64,000 nt of DNA from Candidatus Omnitrophota bacterium (GCA_030691865.1 JAUYDL010000029.1:1-64000), one strand, 5' to 3'. Shown: positions 38,471 through 48,578, counted from the stretch's first letter. Numbers and translations: made by a program. Notes: generated from the sequence alone by a model not told the origin.

Positions 38471-40075
38471 CTATATTATTCTTTCTTTAATCCTGCAAAG
38501 TACTTCCTCAACGCTTATATCCTCTAAATTACTCTTCTCTATAACTATATGCCCCTCTCCCCACGGTCCCCAGCGTTGCGCGGTTTTACCCGGCAAATCA
38601 TTCCTGAACAACGCTATCACCGGAGTCCCCACAGAGGCAGCCAAATGCATCGGCCCGCTATCCCCTGAAACAACTAAACTGCCACGTTTCAATAATGCCG
38701 CTAATTCCACTAAACTTGTCTTATTAATCAAATCTATAGTCCCTAAGGGGACTGTCCCCAAAGGGGACTGTCCCCGATCTTCAACTCTTCCCACAAGCAC
38801 AACCTTCACTTTCATCTCCTGTATAATTCTCTGCGCTAATTCGCCAAACCGCTCAATTGGCCACTGTTTAACCGGATCACTGGTAAAAGGATGGATGATT
38901 ACAATTTTTTGATTAATAAAATATTTATATAAATTATCATTTACTTTAATCGCTAGTGACAAATCCTGCGTTTTTGCCCCCAGCAACCCTACCAACTCCA
39001 AATTACAATCTACCTCATGCCGGCTACCTTGATGCTTGGTATCTTTTAATTTATGGGTAAGCAAAAACCCCCATTTCCTATCATAACCCACACGCACAGG
39101 GATGCCCGCTAAAAAAATACTCTGATGTGCTTCTTTAGTAGGATTTAGGACAACACAGAGATCAAACCTGTGCTTCCTTAATCCTTTCCTGATTTGGTCC
39201 CAAACTACTACCTGATCAACACATTCCACCGCAGTCGCCAACTCACTAACTGTAGAATTTACCGCTAAAGTAAGCTCTGCCTGCGGATATCTCTCTTTCA
39301 ACGCCCGAATAGCCGGAATATTCAACAAAAACTCTCCAAACCGGTCATTACGTATGACGAGTATTCTCTTGATCATGGAACACCCCACGGGCAAGCCCGT
39401 GGTACCTAAATTTACCCCCTGACGTATAATAGCTTGCCCATCCAGTGACATCCCCCGAAGCAGTTCTTTCTTCGCATTCATCTGCGAAGGGGGATAGAAA
39501 ATAGGCACTTCCATTACGCGCATTTTTTTTCTTAAGGCTTTAGTTAAAATCTCAAACGCAGTATCCGCGCCTTTTAATTCCGGCGCTAAATTTAAAAAAC
39601 TTTCCCTGCGCATAAGCTGACAATGCGTAAACCAGTCATACAACTTAACACCAAATAGAATATTTAATATCAGGGTTGAGAAATAATTTTTAACTTTCGC
39701 CAACCCCGAGGTCCCTTGATGCATTTTGCTAAAACGTGCACCCAGAACGATATCCGCCCCTGAATCCTTGATCGCCCCCAAAAGCTTAAGATAATTACCA
39801 GGGTCATACCTTAAGTCCCCATTCTGGATGAGAATAAATTCACCGGTGGCATTCTGTAACCCCGTGCGCACCGCAGCCGCCTTTCCGCGATTACTGACAT
39901 GGTGGATAACCTTTAAGCTATTAAGAGAAAGCCCCCTTAAGATTAACTCAGTATTATCCTTAGAGCAATCGTTAACCACGATAATCTCTTTCTCAACAGA
40001 AAGATTGCTAACCTTATTGATTACTGCTTCAATAGTTTTCTCTTGATTATAAACCGGCAAAATTACAGAAATCAT
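38471..40075 (-). CDS. GT2-GT9 glycosyltransferase fusion
   Basis: A 534-residue protein joining two enzymes. Residues 1-220 are a dolichol-phosphate-mannose-synthase-like GT2 (ISVILPVYNQEKTIEAVINK, IIVVNDCSKDNTELILRG, FILIQNGDLRYDPGNY). Residues ~234-534 are a heptosyltransferase-like GT9 (MIKRILVIRNDRFGEFLLNI, IIHPFTSDPVKQWPIERF, VVSGDSGPMHLAASVGTPVI). The linker LGTTGLPVGCS is encoded by a palindromic repeat (39385-39402), and the GT9 Met at 39376 looks like its original start, so the fusion seems to have come from a repeat that removed a stop codon. A second repeat encodes QSPLGTVPLGT inside the GT9 part. It ends the long glycan operon. Confidence 0.88.
   Translation of the reverse strand: MISVILPVYNQEKTIEAVINKVSNLSVEKEIIVVNDCSKDNTELILRGLSLNSLKVIHHVSNRGKAAAVRTGLQNATGEFILIQNGDLRYDPGNYLKLLGAIKDSGADIVLGARFSKMHQGTSGLAKVKNYFSTLILNILFGVKLYDWFTHCQLMRRESFLNLAPELKGADTAFEILTKALRKKMRVMEVPIFYPPSQMNAKKELLRGMSLDGQAIIRQGVNLGTTGLPVGCSMIKRILVIRNDRFGEFLLNIPAIRALKERYPQAELTLAVNSTVSELATAVECVDQVVVWDQIRKGLRKHRFDLCVVLNPTKEAHQSIFLAGIPVRVGYDRKWGFLLTHKLKDTKHQGSRHEVDCNLELVGLLGAKTQDLSLAIKVNDNLYKYFINQKIVIIHPFTSDPVKQWPIERFGELAQRIIQEMKVKVVLVGRVEDRGQSPLGTVPLGTIDLINKTSLVELAALLKRGSLVVSGDSGPMHLAASVGTPVIALFRNDLPGKTAQRWGPWGEGHIVIEKSNLEDISVEEVLCRIKERII
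38738..38775. repeat. Tandem GGGGACTGTCCCC palindromes inside a coding sequence
   Basis: GGGGACTGTCCCC twice, separated by AAA, with a degenerate third copy beside it. The insert is in frame and adds QSPLGTVPLGT to the GT9 domain between VEDRG and IDLINKTSL. Confidence 0.85.
39385..39402. repeat. CCACGGGC-AA-GCCCGTGG palindrome at the glycosyltransferase fusion joint
   Basis: A perfect 8-bp-arm palindrome located exactly between the GT2 end and the GT9 start codon, translated as TGLPVG. Confidence 0.85.
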
Positions 40076-40090
40076 TTTTATTACTCCTAT

Positions 40091-41326
40091 TTAAATTTTT
40101 TCGATTTCTCTATCCGAAATTTTTCCTAACGCCAGACCCAAGCCAATCAAAAACCAAAAAATCATCACTAAACGCGCGTAATAAAGGCTAGTTTCGGTAA
40201 GCCCATTAATCAGATACGCTATAATCGCCGCAAAAACAGATACGGATAAAGCCTTTAAAAAAGGATCTGTATTCCTCTTAAAAGCTAACCAAATAGACTT
40301 AAGAACAAAGAACAAAAAGATCAAAAATGTTCCCAAGCCAAGCAGCCCCATCTCACCACCCATCTGCAAAAAGCTATTATGCGCGTAAATAGTATCCGGC
40401 GTCTCCATTCTAGCTTCAGCCACTGCGGTCTTATATTTACCATAATTCTTTGAAAAAGTATTAATCCCCACACCAATAAACGGATGTTCACCAATCATAT
40501 GCACAGTATTACGGTAAATACTCATCCTTACTTCATCAGTCAACAAAACCATCGGATTATAGTTAACACTCTTAGCCCACACTTTGATATTTTTAGGCAT
40601 CACAAAAGGATAAATTAAAAGTAATAAAATAAGCCCCAAAGTTATAATCTTATTCTTCCTGACTAAACTCAAGAAAAGCACACTTACAAAAAGCCCCAAG
40701 CCTGCCCCGCGCGATAAAGAAAGATAAACGCCCAAGCTGCCAATTAATGCAGCACAAGAAAAGAAAACCCTGTTCTTTAATTTTGAGGAGAACAGGGCCA
40801 ATCCGACAATAACTGGAGTTAATCCAGTAAGATATACCCCCATAGCATTACAGCCCGGGAAAGACGCTGTCGCGCGCGCCAAACCAATGTTCCCGTTAAG
40901 AGGATTTCCGCGTATAAAATCCCTTCCCGAAAATAACTGCCAAAGAGCATCAATGCCGATAAGGGAAATAGCGCAAGCCACAGAAATGGCAATTCTCTTA
41001 AAATGTTCTCTATCTTTAATACTCTCACTGCACACCAGAAAGATTAAAAAAGCTTTAAATAATTTAACCATTCCATTTAGGCTATTGCTCATGCTAACTG
41101 AGTTTATAAAAGAAAGTATGCCAATAAACATGAACACCCCAAAAATTATAACTGGCAGAGAAAGAAAGCACAGCTTTTCTTTCTTTATTATCTTTTCAAT
41201 TAAAAACGCGCCAATCATAATCCCAATAACCGTATTCGCCACCCCCGGCGCAATCGCCACCGAAACCGGCAACAAAATAATCCCCCAATAAACAATCTTT
41301 CCCATTATTTTAACGAACTTTTGCAC
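40091..41326 (-). CDS. O-antigen ligase/polymerase (WaaL/Wzy-like) membrane protein
   Basis: A 411-residue protein with about ten to twelve membrane helices and the O-antigen ligase core: ASFPGCNAMGVYLTGLTPVI, YLSLSRGAGLGLFVSVLFL, the periplasmic loop with RMSIYRNTVHMIGEHPFIGV and TFSKNYGKYK, and AHNSFLQMGGEMGLLGLGTF. It would join O-antigen to lipid A-core, or polymerise repeats, in the periplasm. A GTG start follows AAGGAG. Confidence 0.88.
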   Translation of the reverse strand: MQKFVKIMGKIVYWGIILLPVSVAIAPGVANTVIGIMIGAFLIEKIIKKEKLCFLSLPVIIFGVFMFIGILSFINSVSMSNSLNGMVKLFKAFLIFLVCSESIKDREHFKRIAISVACAISLIGIDALWQLFSGRDFIRGNPLNGNIGLARATASFPGCNAMGVYLTGLTPVIVGLALFSSKLKNRVFFSCAALIGSLGVYLSLSRGAGLGLFVSVLFLSLVRKNKIITLGLILLLLIYPFVMPKNIKVWAKSVNYNPMVLLTDEVRMSIYRNTVHMIGEHPFIGVGINTFSKNYGKYKTAVAEARMETPDTIYAHNSFLQMGGEMGLLGLGTFLIFLFFVLKSIWLAFKRNTDPFLKALSVSVFAAIIAYLINGLTETSLYYARLVMIFWFLIGLGLALGKISDREIEKI

Positions 41327-41345
41327 TATTTATCTCCTTCCAACC

Positions 41346-41382
41346 CGTCATTGTGAGGCGCCGCAGCGCCGAATCAATCTCG
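41346..41382. repeat. Short repeat of the CGTCATTG...AATCTCGC type
   Basis: CGTCATTGTGAGGCGCCGCA continuing GCGCCGAATCAATCTCGC, with a GGCGC/GCGCC palindrome at the centre. Related to the repeats flanking the RhuM gene. Confidence 0.6.
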
Positions 41383-41388
41383 CTTTCA

Positions 41389-42159
41389 TTAATACCCTCT
41401 CTTCTCTCTCCTCAAGATATTATAATATCCCGATAACTTAGCCCAAAAGCTAAACAACTTATTCGTATCAGAATTGGTTACTTTGATTCTTTTAAGCTCA
41501 TACACATCGCGGTTAAACTTAGCAAATCCGCGATTTGTCGTACAGGCGCCTTTATAACCTGCCTGCATAACTAATTTTTTTGCTTTCTCATTAAACCCAC
41601 CGGAAGGATAACAAAAATAATCTACCGGCAGGCCTATTTTCTCTTCAATCGCCTTCTTTGAGCCAGCTATCTCCTCAAACGCAGCCTTTTCATCTTTCAC
41701 AACCCCAAGATAAAAATGCGTTTTGGTATGTCCCCCGAAAGCTATATTATCTTTAGACATAGCGATAACCTCATCCCAATTTAAAAATCCTTTTCCTATA
41801 TAATCAGTTACAAGGAATATAGTTGCCGGAAAACCAAACTTTTTCAAAACCGGATATGCATATTGAAAATTATCTTTATATCCATCATCAATAGTAATTA
41901 CTATCTTGTTCCTTTTAAAAGACTTTTTATCTTTTATGCTTCTAACTAATTCATCTAAAGTTATGACTTCATAACCATTTTTCTTAATAAACGCCATCTG
42001 TTTAATAAAATTCTCAGGTTTAACAAAAAAACCCCCCTCCCCATACCCAATGCTATGATACACCAAAATAGGTACAGTGTACCTTGGAGTAAACCAAAAA
42101 AAATAAAAAGCTCCCAAAATAATAATCAAAGAAAATAATGTTAAAAGTAATTTTTTCAT
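41389..42159 (-). CDS. Membrane-anchored polysaccharide deacetylase
   Basis: A 256-residue NodB-domain protein with an N-terminal anchor or signal (LLLTLFSLIIILGAFYFFWF). Motifs: VPILVYHSIGYGEG, IVITIDDGYKDNFQYAYP (metal-binding Asp pair), FGGHTKTHFYLG (His-x-x-x-His) and VDYFCYPSGGFNEKAKKL. It would deacetylate an extracytoplasmic GlcNAc-containing polymer, similar to PgaB or PgdA. It lies between the O-antigen ligase and a large membrane protein. Confidence 0.9.
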   Translation of the reverse strand: MKKLLLTLFSLIIILGAFYFFWFTPRYTVPILVYHSIGYGEGGFFVKPENFIKQMAFIKKNGYEVITLDELVRSIKDKKSFKRNKIVITIDDGYKDNFQYAYPVLKKFGFPATIFLVTDYIGKGFLNWDEVIAMSKDNIAFGGHTKTHFYLGVVKDEKAAFEEIAGSKKAIEEKIGLPVDYFCYPSGGFNEKAKKLVMQAGYKGACTTNRGFAKFNRDVYELKRIKVTNSDTNKLFSFWAKLSGYYNILRREKRGY

Positions 42160-42177
42160 ATAAATACAAACACTTTA

Positions 42178-44238
42178 CTACAACAAAATCTTATAGATCC
42201 GAGCTAACGAGTTACTAAAAACTAATTTGAAAGATTCAGCATGTCCAGATGCCCAATCATCTTCTATGGGGAATTTCTTTAAATCATTGGATTCGTTATT
42301 TAATTTATGCGGAAGGGCAATAAATAAGTAATCCACCTTATCTTTTCTTAGATTATTTAACCAGCTGCCATAATTTTTTTCCTTACGATAAAGGCCATCA
42401 GCATAAAAATGCGCCAGCGGAGGCTTATCATTCACCGAAACATATAACACGCTGTTTTTTAGCTTACTTCCAAAAAATGGATAAAACTCACTGCGTCCAG
42501 TATAAGCAATTTTCATTCCACTACCGGTATTTTCATTAAGCCATTTCCAAGCGCGGCCAATATCAACCTGCGCTGATTCCTTTCCTTTAAAGGATATCGC
42601 ATAACGATTAAATTCTTCTCTGTTGTATTTCTCGTTTAAAATAAATAAAACAACAAAAGTAATAATAACCATCACTAACAACGCCTTTAGTGAAAGTATG
42701 TTTCTAAGATTGCGCATTAAACTCTTTCTAAAAATAAATGCAATAGCAAATAACAATAAAGCTAACAAAAATGAGAAGATTAATTCATTTCTTTTTGCCA
42801 ATTCAGCCGCTGAACTAAATATGCAGATAAAACCTAAAAAGGTTAGATATTTTTTACCGTATTTAAATTTATCTAAAAATACTGCCACAGCGATCAACCC
42901 TATACCTAAATACGGAAATAAATACCTTATCCACAGAGCTTTAATGACAAAAAAATACATACAAAACATTATTAACGGCAGCATAAATAACAAAATATAT
43001 TCAATACTATAATTAAACTTGCGCTTAAAGAATGTGGCCACGATAAAGGGTATTATGGTCCCTGGAATAACAAAAGCAATAAACTGTAAACCCAGCCCTT
43101 CGCTAAAAAACATATCCTTAACGCTAAACTGTTCCCAAGGAATAAATAGCCTGCTAAAACCGGCTTTATCGATAATCCCAGGGAAGATTGTCCTGCCAAA
43201 CAATGATACCGAAACCGGATACAATGGATTCCCCGTAAGAATAAATGTTCTAAAGTAGCTAAATGATCCAAAAATAAAAAACGTAGCCGCAACAACAGAA
43301 AGAACAAAAAATAAACTTCTATAATTTTCTTTCTTGGCATTGCTGATTATAAAATAGGCAGCTAAAGGCAACAATGTAACTGACCAAAAAACATTTAAAA
43401 TCTTGGTTCCAACAAATATCCCTAATGTAACCCCTAAAATAAGAGCGTTTTTGTAATTGAATTTCTTGTTCAAAATTAATAAATAATTTAAAACCATCAA
43501 AAATAAAGCAGCGCACATAACATCAATCTGCGTGCCATTCCTGATTTGCTTAAACACATTAGGTATAATGGCCCATAAAAAACTAACCAACAAAGCCGTG
43601 TTGTTTTTTAGAGAGTACTTTCTTAATATTGAATATATAGCCAATATGCCCAATAGATAAAATACAGCCTGCCCGACATCAGCGATAAAAGCATTTTTAA
43701 GCGGAAGCATCCACCAAAAAAACAATAGCTCAGCATTCATAGGATAGTAGGTTAAAGCGGTCAAATCTGCTGAGATTGGCCAAGCACCAAAAACAGAGAT
43801 CGGATTTATAAGGTTACCGTTCTTTAACCAAAAGGCAGGAAAACTAAGATGATACTGATGGCTCTCCGGGCAAATCGGAGGATTAATAAGATTGACCCAA
43901 AGCTTTATAATAAAAAAACCCAAAAATATCGCTATTGCTAAAAGCAATATCTTATTTTCAAATATAAAATTTACCTTAGGTATTTTAAATTCAAAACGCG
44001 GTTTTCTCCGAGTAAATAGATACACTATTAAAAACACCGTTAAATGTAAAAAAATAACATTTGGTAGATAAAGTATCTGCGAGAGTCCCAAAAATAATTC
44101 TACAATAATAACCTGGGCAAAAAAAAGTGTAAACCACGAAAGACAAAAATCCGCCAACGTCTGTTGTAAAAATAAAATAGAACTAAAATAATAAGAACTC
44201 AATCCCACTAAAGCATTAAGTAAAATAAATACTACCAT
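42178..44238 (-). CDS. Large polytopic membrane protein, GT39/ArnT-like (GT-C fold suspected)
   Basis: A 686-residue protein with about twelve to thirteen helices and a C-terminal soluble part (from about residue 560). The first long loop CPESHQYHLSFPAFWLKNGN and the following FGAWPISADLTALTYYPMNA resemble the extracytoplasmic loop of GT-C enzymes that use a polyprenyl-phosphate sugar donor, but no single catalytic motif is certain. In a glycan cluster it could add a sugar to lipid A, glycan or protein on the outer face. Family not firmly recognised. Confidence 0.6.
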   Translation of the reverse strand: MVVFILLNALVGLSSYYFSSILFLQQTLADFCLSWFTLFFAQVIIVELFLGLSQILYLPNVIFLHLTVFLIVYLFTRRKPRFEFKIPKVNFIFENKILLLAIAIFLGFFIIKLWVNLINPPICPESHQYHLSFPAFWLKNGNLINPISVFGAWPISADLTALTYYPMNAELLFFWWMLPLKNAFIADVGQAVFYLLGILAIYSILRKYSLKNNTALLVSFLWAIIPNVFKQIRNGTQIDVMCAALFLMVLNYLLILNKKFNYKNALILGVTLGIFVGTKILNVFWSVTLLPLAAYFIISNAKKENYRSLFFVLSVVAATFFIFGSFSYFRTFILTGNPLYPVSVSLFGRTIFPGIIDKAGFSRLFIPWEQFSVKDMFFSEGLGLQFIAFVIPGTIIPFIVATFFKRKFNYSIEYILLFMLPLIMFCMYFFVIKALWIRYLFPYLGIGLIAVAVFLDKFKYGKKYLTFLGFICIFSSAAELAKRNELIFSFLLALLLFAIAFIFRKSLMRNLRNILSLKALLVMVIITFVVLFILNEKYNREEFNRYAISFKGKESAQVDIGRAWKWLNENTGSGMKIAYTGRSEFYPFFGSKLKNSVLYVSVNDKPPLAHFYADGLYRKEKNYGSWLNNLRKDKVDYLFIALPHKLNNESNDLKKFPIEDDWASGHAESFKLVFSNSLARIYKILL

Positions 44239-44242
44239 CGCC

Positions 44243-45769
44243 TTACCTTTCCTCTCTAAGCCATATTCTTTTTACTGATCGAAGATTTTCTAACCAACCA
44301 TTATAGCGTTTAAATAAGATTAAGCGCAACATTTTTATGGCCGTCCTAGCGGAAGATATAAAATTATTTGAAAATTTTGATGCCCCCATGATTCTAGCAT
44401 GATAAGGAACGGGCACCTCAATAACCCGTTGCCAGGCATTAAGCAATTCAATGATCATTTCCGGAGAAAATTCAGGGCCTTTTCCGGTTAAAGAACCAGA
44501 TATTTTCTTATATGATTCCTGCCAAATACAACGAAAGGTACAACCCACATCCGTAAAACGTGATTTACGATTCCACCAAAGCAAGGTAATTATACCTCCA
44601 AAAAGAATATTTCCCATTCTTTGAAAAAAAGGCATATTCGCGCCATATTCAATATATTGCCAATAGGTCCTGGTGCCAATAACCGCATCCGCATTTTTTA
44701 TATACAAAAGCAATTTTTCAAGATCTTCCGCTCGAAATGTACCATCGGCCTCAACTACAACTAGTATATCCGCATCAGAACGATCCAAACCTTTCTTTAT
44801 CGCGTCACCATAGCCATTGAGCGGCTCAGAATAAACTAATGCTCCTGCCCTTCTAGCCTTTGCCGCAGTACCATCGGCAGAATTATTATCCATAACAATG
44901 ACCTGCCTGCAAACAGGTAAAAAATTCTTAACCACATATTCTATTGACTCCACTTCATTCCAAGCCGGAATAATTACATCGATTGTAAAACTATTCCAGC
45001 GTTTTTGGCGAATAGACCTTTTCATCTTATATACATCACTACGATTATTTATATTCACATATCCGCCATAAAATTCATGTCCAATAATCGGTCCACATCC
45101 TTGGGCAGATACAAGATTAAAAAGATTGATAAAATTAATTACACTAGCGCTAGCAATATTTTCTTTAGCTAATTCCGCCAGCCGGCTTTTTGCGCAAATA
45201 AATCCTAGCCCAAAATAAACCGAAGTTATGCTCGCCGGTTTTTCTTTCACCTGTTTAACTATTTTAGTATTTTCATCAAAATCTACTGAATAATTATTAA
45301 AATATTCATCTGGAAAATCATACTTCTTCAATCCACAACATATAGAAAAGTCAATAGAGCTTTGCACAAATTTTGCAAAAGGCAGATGATCTTCTCCTCC
45401 ATAATACTCATCACCCAACACCGAAACAAACATCTCATCTTTATTCAAGTATGGGACTATGGCAGCGTAACCAGCAATTAAACCTTTCGCTATCTGATTA
45501 TCCGCTATAGTAATAAATTCGATCCTAGATTTTAACCCTTTAATTTTACTTAAAACATCGCGTATCATTTCAGAGTTGTAACCAACTAAAACATACAACG
45601 TCTCAAGATTAAACGCATTATCCAAGAGCCTTACATTTCTAACAATAAGCGGCTCATTATCTACAACCAGCATAGTTTTTGAAATTTTCTTACTATAAGG
45701 CAGAAAACGTGTTCCTCTGCCCGCAGCCATAATAAAACCCTTACTTATTTTTCTTATATTTTCAAGCAT
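44243..45769 (-). CDS. Sugar nucleotidyltransferase-GT2 fusion
   Basis: A 508-residue protein. Residues ~8-245 are a nucleotidyltransferase of the RmlA/GalU kind (KGFIMAAGRGTRFLPYSKKI, FVSVLGDEYYGG, VYFGLGFICAKSRLAEL). Residues ~258-508 are a DPM-synthase-like GT2 (IDVIIPAWNEVESIEYVVKN, VIVMDNNSADGTAAKARRAG, ILVVVEADGTFRAEDLEKLL, VIGTRTYWQYIEYGAN). The single polypeptide could activate a sugar and transfer it to a lipid carrier; the sugar is unknown. It lies directly after the radical SAM genes. Confidence 0.85.
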   Translation of the reverse strand: MLENIRKISKGFIMAAGRGTRFLPYSKKISKTMLVVDNEPLIVRNVRLLDNAFNLETLYVLVGYNSEMIRDVLSKIKGLKSRIEFITIADNQIAKGLIAGYAAIVPYLNKDEMFVSVLGDEYYGGEDHLPFAKFVQSSIDFSICCGLKKYDFPDEYFNNYSVDFDENTKIVKQVKEKPASITSVYFGLGFICAKSRLAELAKENIASASVINFINLFNLVSAQGCGPIIGHEFYGGYVNINNRSDVYKMKRSIRQKRWNSFTIDVIIPAWNEVESIEYVVKNFLPVCRQVIVMDNNSADGTAAKARRAGALVYSEPLNGYGDAIKKGLDRSDADILVVVEADGTFRAEDLEKLLLYIKNADAVIGTRTYWQYIEYGANMPFFQRMGNILFGGIITLLWWNRKSRFTDVGCTFRCIWQESYKKISGSLTGKGPEFSPEMIIELLNAWQRVIEVPVPYHARIMGASKFSNNFISSARTAIKMLRLILFKRYNGWLENLRSVKRIWLREER

Positions 45770-45770
45770 A

Positions 45771-47171
45771 TTATCTAAAGAATGAAATTATTTTTTGTAA
45801 AATAATACTAGCATGAGATATTGTCCTTATATTTCTAAGATTATGTAAAATTATTTTTGGTCTCAAATAAAATCTTAAAAAAAACCAACGATACCAATAA
45901 CGTAACTGCTTATCAGTTAGTTTCGGCGGAATATAAGAAAAGTTCCCATATTGCATCTTATTAGAAATAATATCTTTTTCGCTAATTTCTCCACTAGCAA
46001 TTAATCTATCTGTAATCGGAGTGCCCGGTAAAGGAATAAATCTAGTTAAGCTTATCCTGACTAAAGGTAGAGACGAAACAAACTTTATAGTCCTACGCAA
46101 TGTTGCTAAGGTCTCCAGCGGATAACCCACCATAACAAAACCAATTATATCAATTCCATGTGCATAGATAAGTTTTATTTTTTCTGTTATCATCTCTAAG
46201 CTTATCCCCTTGCCGATATCTTTTAATATTTCAGGATCCCCGGATTCAATCCCCACCGCAACTTCATAGCAACCGGATTCTTTCATAGCGACAAGTAACT
46301 TTTCATCTAAAGTATCTAACCGCAGCCCATTAGGACAGGTCCATAATAAATCCAAACGCCGTTTAATCAATTCATTAGCAAACTCTAAAGCCGCACTGTT
46401 AGGAAAAGTAAAATTATCATCTATAACCTGAAATTCCCTAAGACCGTACTTATTCTTTAGATATTCTAATTCATCAACCACGCTAACCGGATCTCTTCTC
46501 CTGACCTTGTAACCGGTAATATTCCTGCTCCCGCAAAAAGAACAACGATACGGACAGCCCCGCGATATCATAATTGGCAATACCGGCAACCTTCTATAAA
46601 AAAATCCATGTACTGCATTACCATATAGCCGAGGATTAAGTTCATCCCAATCCGGCGAGCCGATAGCATCAAGATCCTCAACATACTCATGATGAGATAC
46701 TAATATCTCATCATTTTCTCTCCAGGCAAGATTAGGAATTTGCTCTAATGAGCTTTTATCCATCCTCCCGCTATTAAACAACTCCAGAAGCCTTACAACT
46801 GCCACCTCCCCTTCTCCGACAACCAGGAAATTAACTTCTTTTAGCAAATTAAATACAGATTTAGGATTTGAAGAAGGCGCCGGCCCGCCAATAATTATCG
46901 GAATATCCAAAGACTCTTTTCGCACTGCCCGGACATATTCTTTAATTTTCCCCAGGTCCATGTCAAAAGCCTGAAAACCTATAAATCTGTAATCCTTAAT
47001 TAATATATGCTTAAATAATTCTTCCGGCAAAACTCCTAAAACATTACAATCAAAAATACGTACAGTAAAACCATTCTTTTTAACGTAATTAGCGATAAAC
47101 CCTAATCCTAATGGCGGAGTGTATTGAAGATTATAGCTGCTCAAAGGTTTAATTAATAATAAATCGTACAT
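45771..47171 (-). CDS. B12-binding radical SAM protein
   Basis: A 466-residue protein with an N-terminal cobalamin-binding domain (LLLIKPLSSYNLQYTPPLGL, FIGFQAFDMDLGKIKEYVRA, IIIGGPAPSSNPKSVFNLL) and a radical SAM domain with SRGCPYRCSFCGSRNITG (CxxxCxxC), then EFQVIDDNFTFPN and GCYEVAVGIESGDPEILKDI. Such enzymes often methylate or rearrange unactivated carbons; the substrate is unknown. The stop is 1 bp from the start of the next gene, and a second similar gene lies directly upstream. Confidence 0.9.
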   Translation of the reverse strand: MYDLLLIKPLSSYNLQYTPPLGLGFIANYVKKNGFTVRIFDCNVLGVLPEELFKHILIKDYRFIGFQAFDMDLGKIKEYVRAVRKESLDIPIIIGGPAPSSNPKSVFNLLKEVNFLVVGEGEVAVVRLLELFNSGRMDKSSLEQIPNLAWRENDEILVSHHEYVEDLDAIGSPDWDELNPRLYGNAVHGFFYRRLPVLPIMISRGCPYRCSFCGSRNITGYKVRRRDPVSVVDELEYLKNKYGLREFQVIDDNFTFPNSAALEFANELIKRRLDLLWTCPNGLRLDTLDEKLLVAMKESGCYEVAVGIESGDPEILKDIGKGISLEMITEKIKLIYAHGIDIIGFVMVGYPLETLATLRRTIKFVSSLPLVRISLTRFIPLPGTPITDRLIASGEISEKDIISNKMQYGNFSYIPPKLTDKQLRYWYRWFFLRFYLRPKIILHNLRNIRTISHASIILQKIISFFR

Positions 47172-47172
47172 G

Positions 47173-48570
47173 CTAATACCGTTTAAGAAATAAATTGAAT
47201 GATCTTTTAACCTTGTTCAATGTTTTTGCCAGCCTCTTGCTTCCCAAAACCTTCTTCTGGACTAATGCAACCGGAATTAAATCCCAAAAATATTTAACGG
47301 TATAAGAGATTTTAATTCCGCAATGATTCACTAACTTTCGCCATCTATTTAAAGTCTTCATACTATGTTCTCTAGTATAATAATAGACATCTCCACTTTT
47401 AACCCAGATCTTGGCATCAAATTTATTTTCCTTAATTAAATCGGAATAAACTTTGGTTCCCGGAAGCACATAAAGCATCGAAGCCCCCGCTCCATGCGTT
47501 GACCTTATGTTAGCATTGGCGTAATCCACTGTTTCTTTTATCGTTGCCTCGGTTTCACCGGGAGTCCCCACACAGAAAAATGCCGAAGTAGTCATCTTGT
47601 CCGTAAACTTAGCGCAGATATCAAAAGCGGTTTTAACCAATTCCCGGGTAATCTTTTTATTTATTTTACCAAGTATATTCTCGGATAAAGTTTCTACTCC
47701 CCAGGTTATATGCCTACATCCTGAATCCGCCAATTTAGCCACCATCTCTTCATTCACCGGAGTAACTCTACAGGAAATCGCATATTCTATATCTAGTTTT
47801 TTTAACACCTCTGTAATCTTAATCGTCCTATCTATTCCCAGATTAAATGTATCATCGTGAAAAAAAATACGCTTTGCCCCCATTCTTTTCACATATTCCA
47901 CTTCCTGAGCTATTCTTTCAGGGGAATTCATCCGCACGTTTTGCCCCCAAAAAGATGAGGTGGAACAAAACGAGCAGTTGACCGGACAGCCCCGCGAAGT
48001 TATTAAGTATGCGAGCTTCTTTTGCCTAATTTCTTCTGCAGCGTAAGAATAATCCGGTAAAGCTAATTCATCTAGATCCTTAACCAGTCCAAAAACTCTG
48101 TTGGATAAAAAACCCTTATCCTTATCTTTGTATACTAAACCACTAATAGTTGATAGGTCCCCGCCTTGCTTGAGAGCCTGGCAAAGCCCAGGCAATGACC
48201 TCTCTCCTTCAGACTGAATTATAAAATCTAAATCATGGTAAAAATATTTAAAAGTCTGTTCATAAAGAGTAGCCGGATGAACTCCGCCCAGCACAACCAA
48301 GATCTTCCTATCTATTTTCTTTATTTGTCTTAATAGCTTAAACGCGCCCCAACGGTTAAAAGAATTAAATGATATCCCGACCAAATCCGGCTTTTTAGTC
48401 CTAACTGTAGATAAAAATAACCTAATACTCGGATTAAATTCTTTTCCATTATAATTATAAATATCGACTTCATGCTGCTTATTTAAGGAAGCTGAAAGAT
48501 ACCCTAGGCCCAAAGGATAACCTTTTAAATTTAACTCTGAAGTTGGAGGATAAACCAGGGCTATTTTCAT
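47173..48570 (-). CDS. B12-binding radical SAM protein
   Basis: A 465-residue paralogue-like protein: N-terminal B12 part MKIALVYPPTSELNLKGYPL, KPDLVGISFNSFNRWGAF, VVLGGVHPATLYEQTFKYF, and the cluster motif TSRGCPVNCSFCSTSSFWG, then IFFHDDTFNLGIDRTIKI and ITWGVETLSENILGKINKK. It lies 1 bp before the next radical SAM gene and 8 bp after a methyltransferase gene, within the glycan operon. Substrate unknown. Confidence 0.9.
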   Translation of the reverse strand: MKIALVYPPTSELNLKGYPLGLGYLSASLNKQHEVDIYNYNGKEFNPSIRLFLSTVRTKKPDLVGISFNSFNRWGAFKLLRQIKKIDRKILVVLGGVHPATLYEQTFKYFYHDLDFIIQSEGERSLPGLCQALKQGGDLSTISGLVYKDKDKGFLSNRVFGLVKDLDELALPDYSYAAEEIRQKKLAYLITSRGCPVNCSFCSTSSFWGQNVRMNSPERIAQEVEYVKRMGAKRIFFHDDTFNLGIDRTIKITEVLKKLDIEYAISCRVTPVNEEMVAKLADSGCRHITWGVETLSENILGKINKKITRELVKTAFDICAKFTDKMTTSAFFCVGTPGETEATIKETVDYANANIRSTHGAGASMLYVLPGTKVYSDLIKENKFDAKIWVKSGDVYYYTREHSMKTLNRWRKLVNHCGIKISYTVKYFWDLIPVALVQKKVLGSKRLAKTLNKVKRSFNLFLKRY

Positions 48571-48578
48571 TTTAAAGA

